From Nocardia terrae (lineage in GTDB: Bacteria > Actinomycetota > Actinomycetes > Mycobacteriales > Mycobacteriaceae), in NCBI RefSeq assembly GCF_009760405.1, contig NZ_WRPP01000001.1:1488001-1552000 (forward strand): a stretch of 64,000 bases of DNA, read 5' to 3'. Shown here one piece after another: positions 62,368-64,000 of this stretch. The position numbers were made by a program, and so were the translations under genes. The notes beneath the pieces are model-generated. The model saw only the letters and a program-made list of their open reading frames with translations, was not told where the DNA came from and made no database searches. Position 1 is the first letter of the stretch. Each line of letters starts with the position of its first letter.

Positions 62368-62539
62368 GGCGAACTCCTTCGCAATAGCCGCCCTTACGCT
62401 GATCAACGCTGCGCGAGCGCCGAAAGTGCCCCTCATCGTCGACCATGATCGCCATGTTCCACAGCGGGCTCGCCGAAGCCGTGCGAGAATCTGGGCTGCT
62501 GTTTGCCAGGCTCACCCCGAGATCGCACAAGGAGTCGAA

Positions 62540-62794
62540 GTGAGCAAGAAGTATTGGGTCGGCCTACCCGTGGCCGTTTTCGCGATGGCCCCGGTCGTGG
62601 GTGCTGTCGCCGCCGCTCCGGCCGAGGCCGCCGTCTCGACCTACACCTGCAACGCGCAGACCTGGGAGGGTGAGACCCTGCCGACCCTCACCATCGAGGC
62701 GAAGTGGTCGAAGCGTCAGGCCATGGGTGAAGCACAGACCACCTGGCGTGGAGTCGCCAAGTACTCCACCATCGACTGCAAGTTGAACGGCTGA
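62540..62794 (+). CDS. Small secreted protein of unknown function
   Basis: An 84-aa exported protein. Signal peptide residues 1-31 ending AEA, then a ~53-aa mature part with Cys37 and Cys80 that could pair and the run WSKRQAMGEAQTTWRGVAKY between. AAGGAG lies 5 nt before the GTG start. No family recognised; similar short two-cysteine proteins are frequent in nocardial secretomes. Confidence 0.75.
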   Translation: MSKKYWVGLPVAVFAMAPVVGAVAAAPAEAAVSTYTCNAQTWEGETLPTLTIEAKWSKRQAMGEAQTTWRGVAKYSTIDCKLNG

Positions 62795-62818
62795 TTCCGA
62801 TCCGGTCGCGCCGCGCGA

Positions 62819-63856
62819 TCAGATGGCGCGGCGGTGGTTCAGATAGGCGAATGAGGCGAGGCCCAGGGGGATCTGGCACCAGAAGGTGAGTAGCCGGAAA
62901 CCCAGGGCCGCGCCGACCGCCACCCCGGCGGTCAGGCCCGCTACGGCGGTGAGGCCGGCGGCGATGGTGATCTCCTTGGTCGCCATGCCATTGGGGGAAG
63001 GCAGCAGGGGCGCCAGCGCCACTGTCACCAGCTCGACCACGAAGGTGTCGGGCAGGCTGAGATTCGCGCCGACCGCGTGCAATACCGCCCACAGGGCGAC
63101 CACCATGAGCAGCGGCTGCAGCAGCGCGCAGATCCACAACGCGGCCGCGCGGCGGGGATGGACCGCGGTCGCCGCCACGGACTTCCAGGCCGTCTTCGCA
63201 TCCGAACGAGCCTCGCGCATGCGGGTCGGGAGGTGACGCCAACCGCCCCGGGCTTGGAGCCGGCCGCGCAGGGCTACGCCGATCGCGACTACGAGGGCGA
63301 CGGTGGCGATCACGGCGATGAACATGATTCCCGCTGTGCGCCATGGATTCTCGCCGACCAGGTGATGCCACCAGCCCGCGGCGCGGGCCCCCAGATCGTG
63401 CCAGGGCGGCTGTGCGCCGTTGCGGCTCATCAGGCTCGGGGCCGCCAGGACGGCGATCACCACCAGGGGCACCCGCACCATCAGTGCGGCGAATCCCATC
63501 AGCGCCATCGAGGCGAGGGCGCCGGGATGGCTGAGTCCGGTCCGGCGCAGGAAGCGCAGGCGCAGCAGCAGCGATGCGGCGGGGACCAGGCCGATGGCGG
63601 GCACCGCGAGCTGCAGCGCGAACAACTGCCGGGCCGACGTGTCCGCCGGTATCGAACCCCGCAGCATGAAAACCGAGGTGGGCCAGAGCGCGAGAGTCGC
63701 CAGCGCGGCCACCAGCAGCCAGCGCGGATCGGCTCCCATGAGGGCGTGGACTCCGGTCAGCACCGCGTCCCGCTGCCAGATCGCCGCGGCGGCCACCAGA
63801 GCGGTGCACGCGACGGTGGGTAGTGCCTTTCTCGCAGCTGCGGGAACGGCCGCCAT
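62819..63856 (-). CDS. LPG-synthase transmembrane-like protein (UPF0104/AglD family)
   Basis: A 345-aa membrane protein with about seven to eight helices and the family motif near the C-terminus, LLPSPNGMATKEITIAAGL, where a Pro-x-x-x-Gly and a Glu follow each other. This domain is the flippase half of MprF and of many stand-alone proteins thought to move lipids. AAGGAGGG 5 nt before ATG. Upstream 63857-64000 shows no gene, only presumed promoter. Confidence 0.82.
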   Translation of the reverse strand: MAAVPAAARKALPTVACTALVAAAAIWQRDAVLTGVHALMGADPRWLLVAALATLALWPTSVFMLRGSIPADTSARQLFALQLAVPAIGLVPAASLLLRLRFLRRTGLSHPGALASMALMGFAALMVRVPLVVIAVLAAPSLMSRNGAQPPWHDLGARAAGWWHHLVGENPWRTAGIMFIAVIATVALVVAIGVALRGRLQARGGWRHLPTRMREARSDAKTAWKSVAATAVHPRRAAALWICALLQPLLMVVALWAVLHAVGANLSLPDTFVVELVTVALAPLLPSPNGMATKEITIAAGLTAVAGLTAGVAVGAALGFRLLTFWCQIPLGLASFAYLNHRRAI

Positions 63857-64000
63857 CTGCCCTCCTTGGAACTCGCAGACGTTTTCCCCGGTGAATCGCG
63901 CACGCGCAGATCGACATTAACGCGATCGGAGACGTGCGCGCACGCGTTGCCCGAATAATCGTATGGGGGCTCGGCGTGCGAAAACGGGATTGCCGGGATC

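Noticed and set aside
1..64000. tRNA, rRNA, CRISPR array, insertion sequence or prophage
   Set aside because: No cloverleaf-like sequences, regularly spaced repeats, transposase or integrase motifs were seen on either strand; this was by reading and not by a covariance search.

Overview
The window is about 70% GC and densely coded, with strong G/C bias at third codon positions. It encodes an antigen-85-like esterase, a KasA/KasB-type ketoacyl synthase, a Ddn-like F420 nitroreductase, DUF732 secreted proteins, L,D-transpeptidase, MpaB-type oxygenase, several ECF sigma factors and many TetR regulators. Together these point to a mycolic-acid actinomycete; Nocardia is the best guess, and the species cannot be read from the sequence. 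I see no tRNA, rRNA, CRISPR array or insertion sequence.

Layout. 1-10.8 kb: the 3' part of a large non-ribosomal peptide synthetase, (C)-A-T-E-C-A-T-C-A-T-TE, open at the left edge of the window. 10.8-14.2 kb: a MetE-barrel protein, a DoxX fragment, a decayed ECF42-type sigma gene, an intact RibD-like/YCII (DGPF) chimera, and a roadblock protein. 14.3-17.8 kb: DUF732 protein, glycosyltransferase, antigen-85-like esterase and PIG-L deacetylase. 18.0-22.0 kb: a tightly coupled minus-strand operon, amino-acid permease > 43-aa ORF > alpha-hydroxy-acid oxidase > RidA > methyltransferase, every junction a 4-bp overlap. 22.2-27.2 kb: MFS/TetR divergon, chromate transporter, an Old-Yellow-Enzyme relic, and a three-gene operon of two small membrane proteins plus their TetR. 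27.2-33.8 kb: secreted and envelope proteins, a CurA-type reductase, and a TetR/MpaB-oxygenase divergon with an 18-bp perfect palindrome. 33.8-34.5 kb: a PIN-domain toxin-antitoxin pair. 34.6-38.4 kb: DUF899 protein, ECF41 sigma factor with a short-chain dehydrogenase carrying an ECF41-like promoter, and an L,D-transpeptidase lipoprotein.

38.6-41.5 kb holds the most coherent candidate signalling unit: an ECF sigma factor translationally coupled to a membrane-anchored Rieske protein whose N-terminus resembles an anti-sigma region, followed by a cupredoxin lipoprotein coupled to a Tat-exported phosphoesterase. The same element, TGTAACCCC-N5-CTATCTA, precedes both transcription units.

41.5-51.8 kb: TDT transporter, epoxide-hydrolase-like lipoprotein, DJ-1/PfpI protein, UbiB kinase, GntR regulator, LacI regulator, MFS transporter, calcineurin-like phosphoesterase and a secreted protein. 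51.8-56.6 kb: short-chain dehydrogenases around a KasA/B-like synthase. The palindrome (C/T)TGTC-TSR-GAC(A/G)G recurs in the promoters of the GntR gene and the SDR/Kas genes and suggests one local lipid or redox regulon. 56.8-64 kb: a second UbiB kinase, glycine-zipper protein, glyoxalase, DinB protein, MFS exporter, Ddn-like protein, YggT protein, a small secreted protein and an LPG-synthase-like membrane protein.
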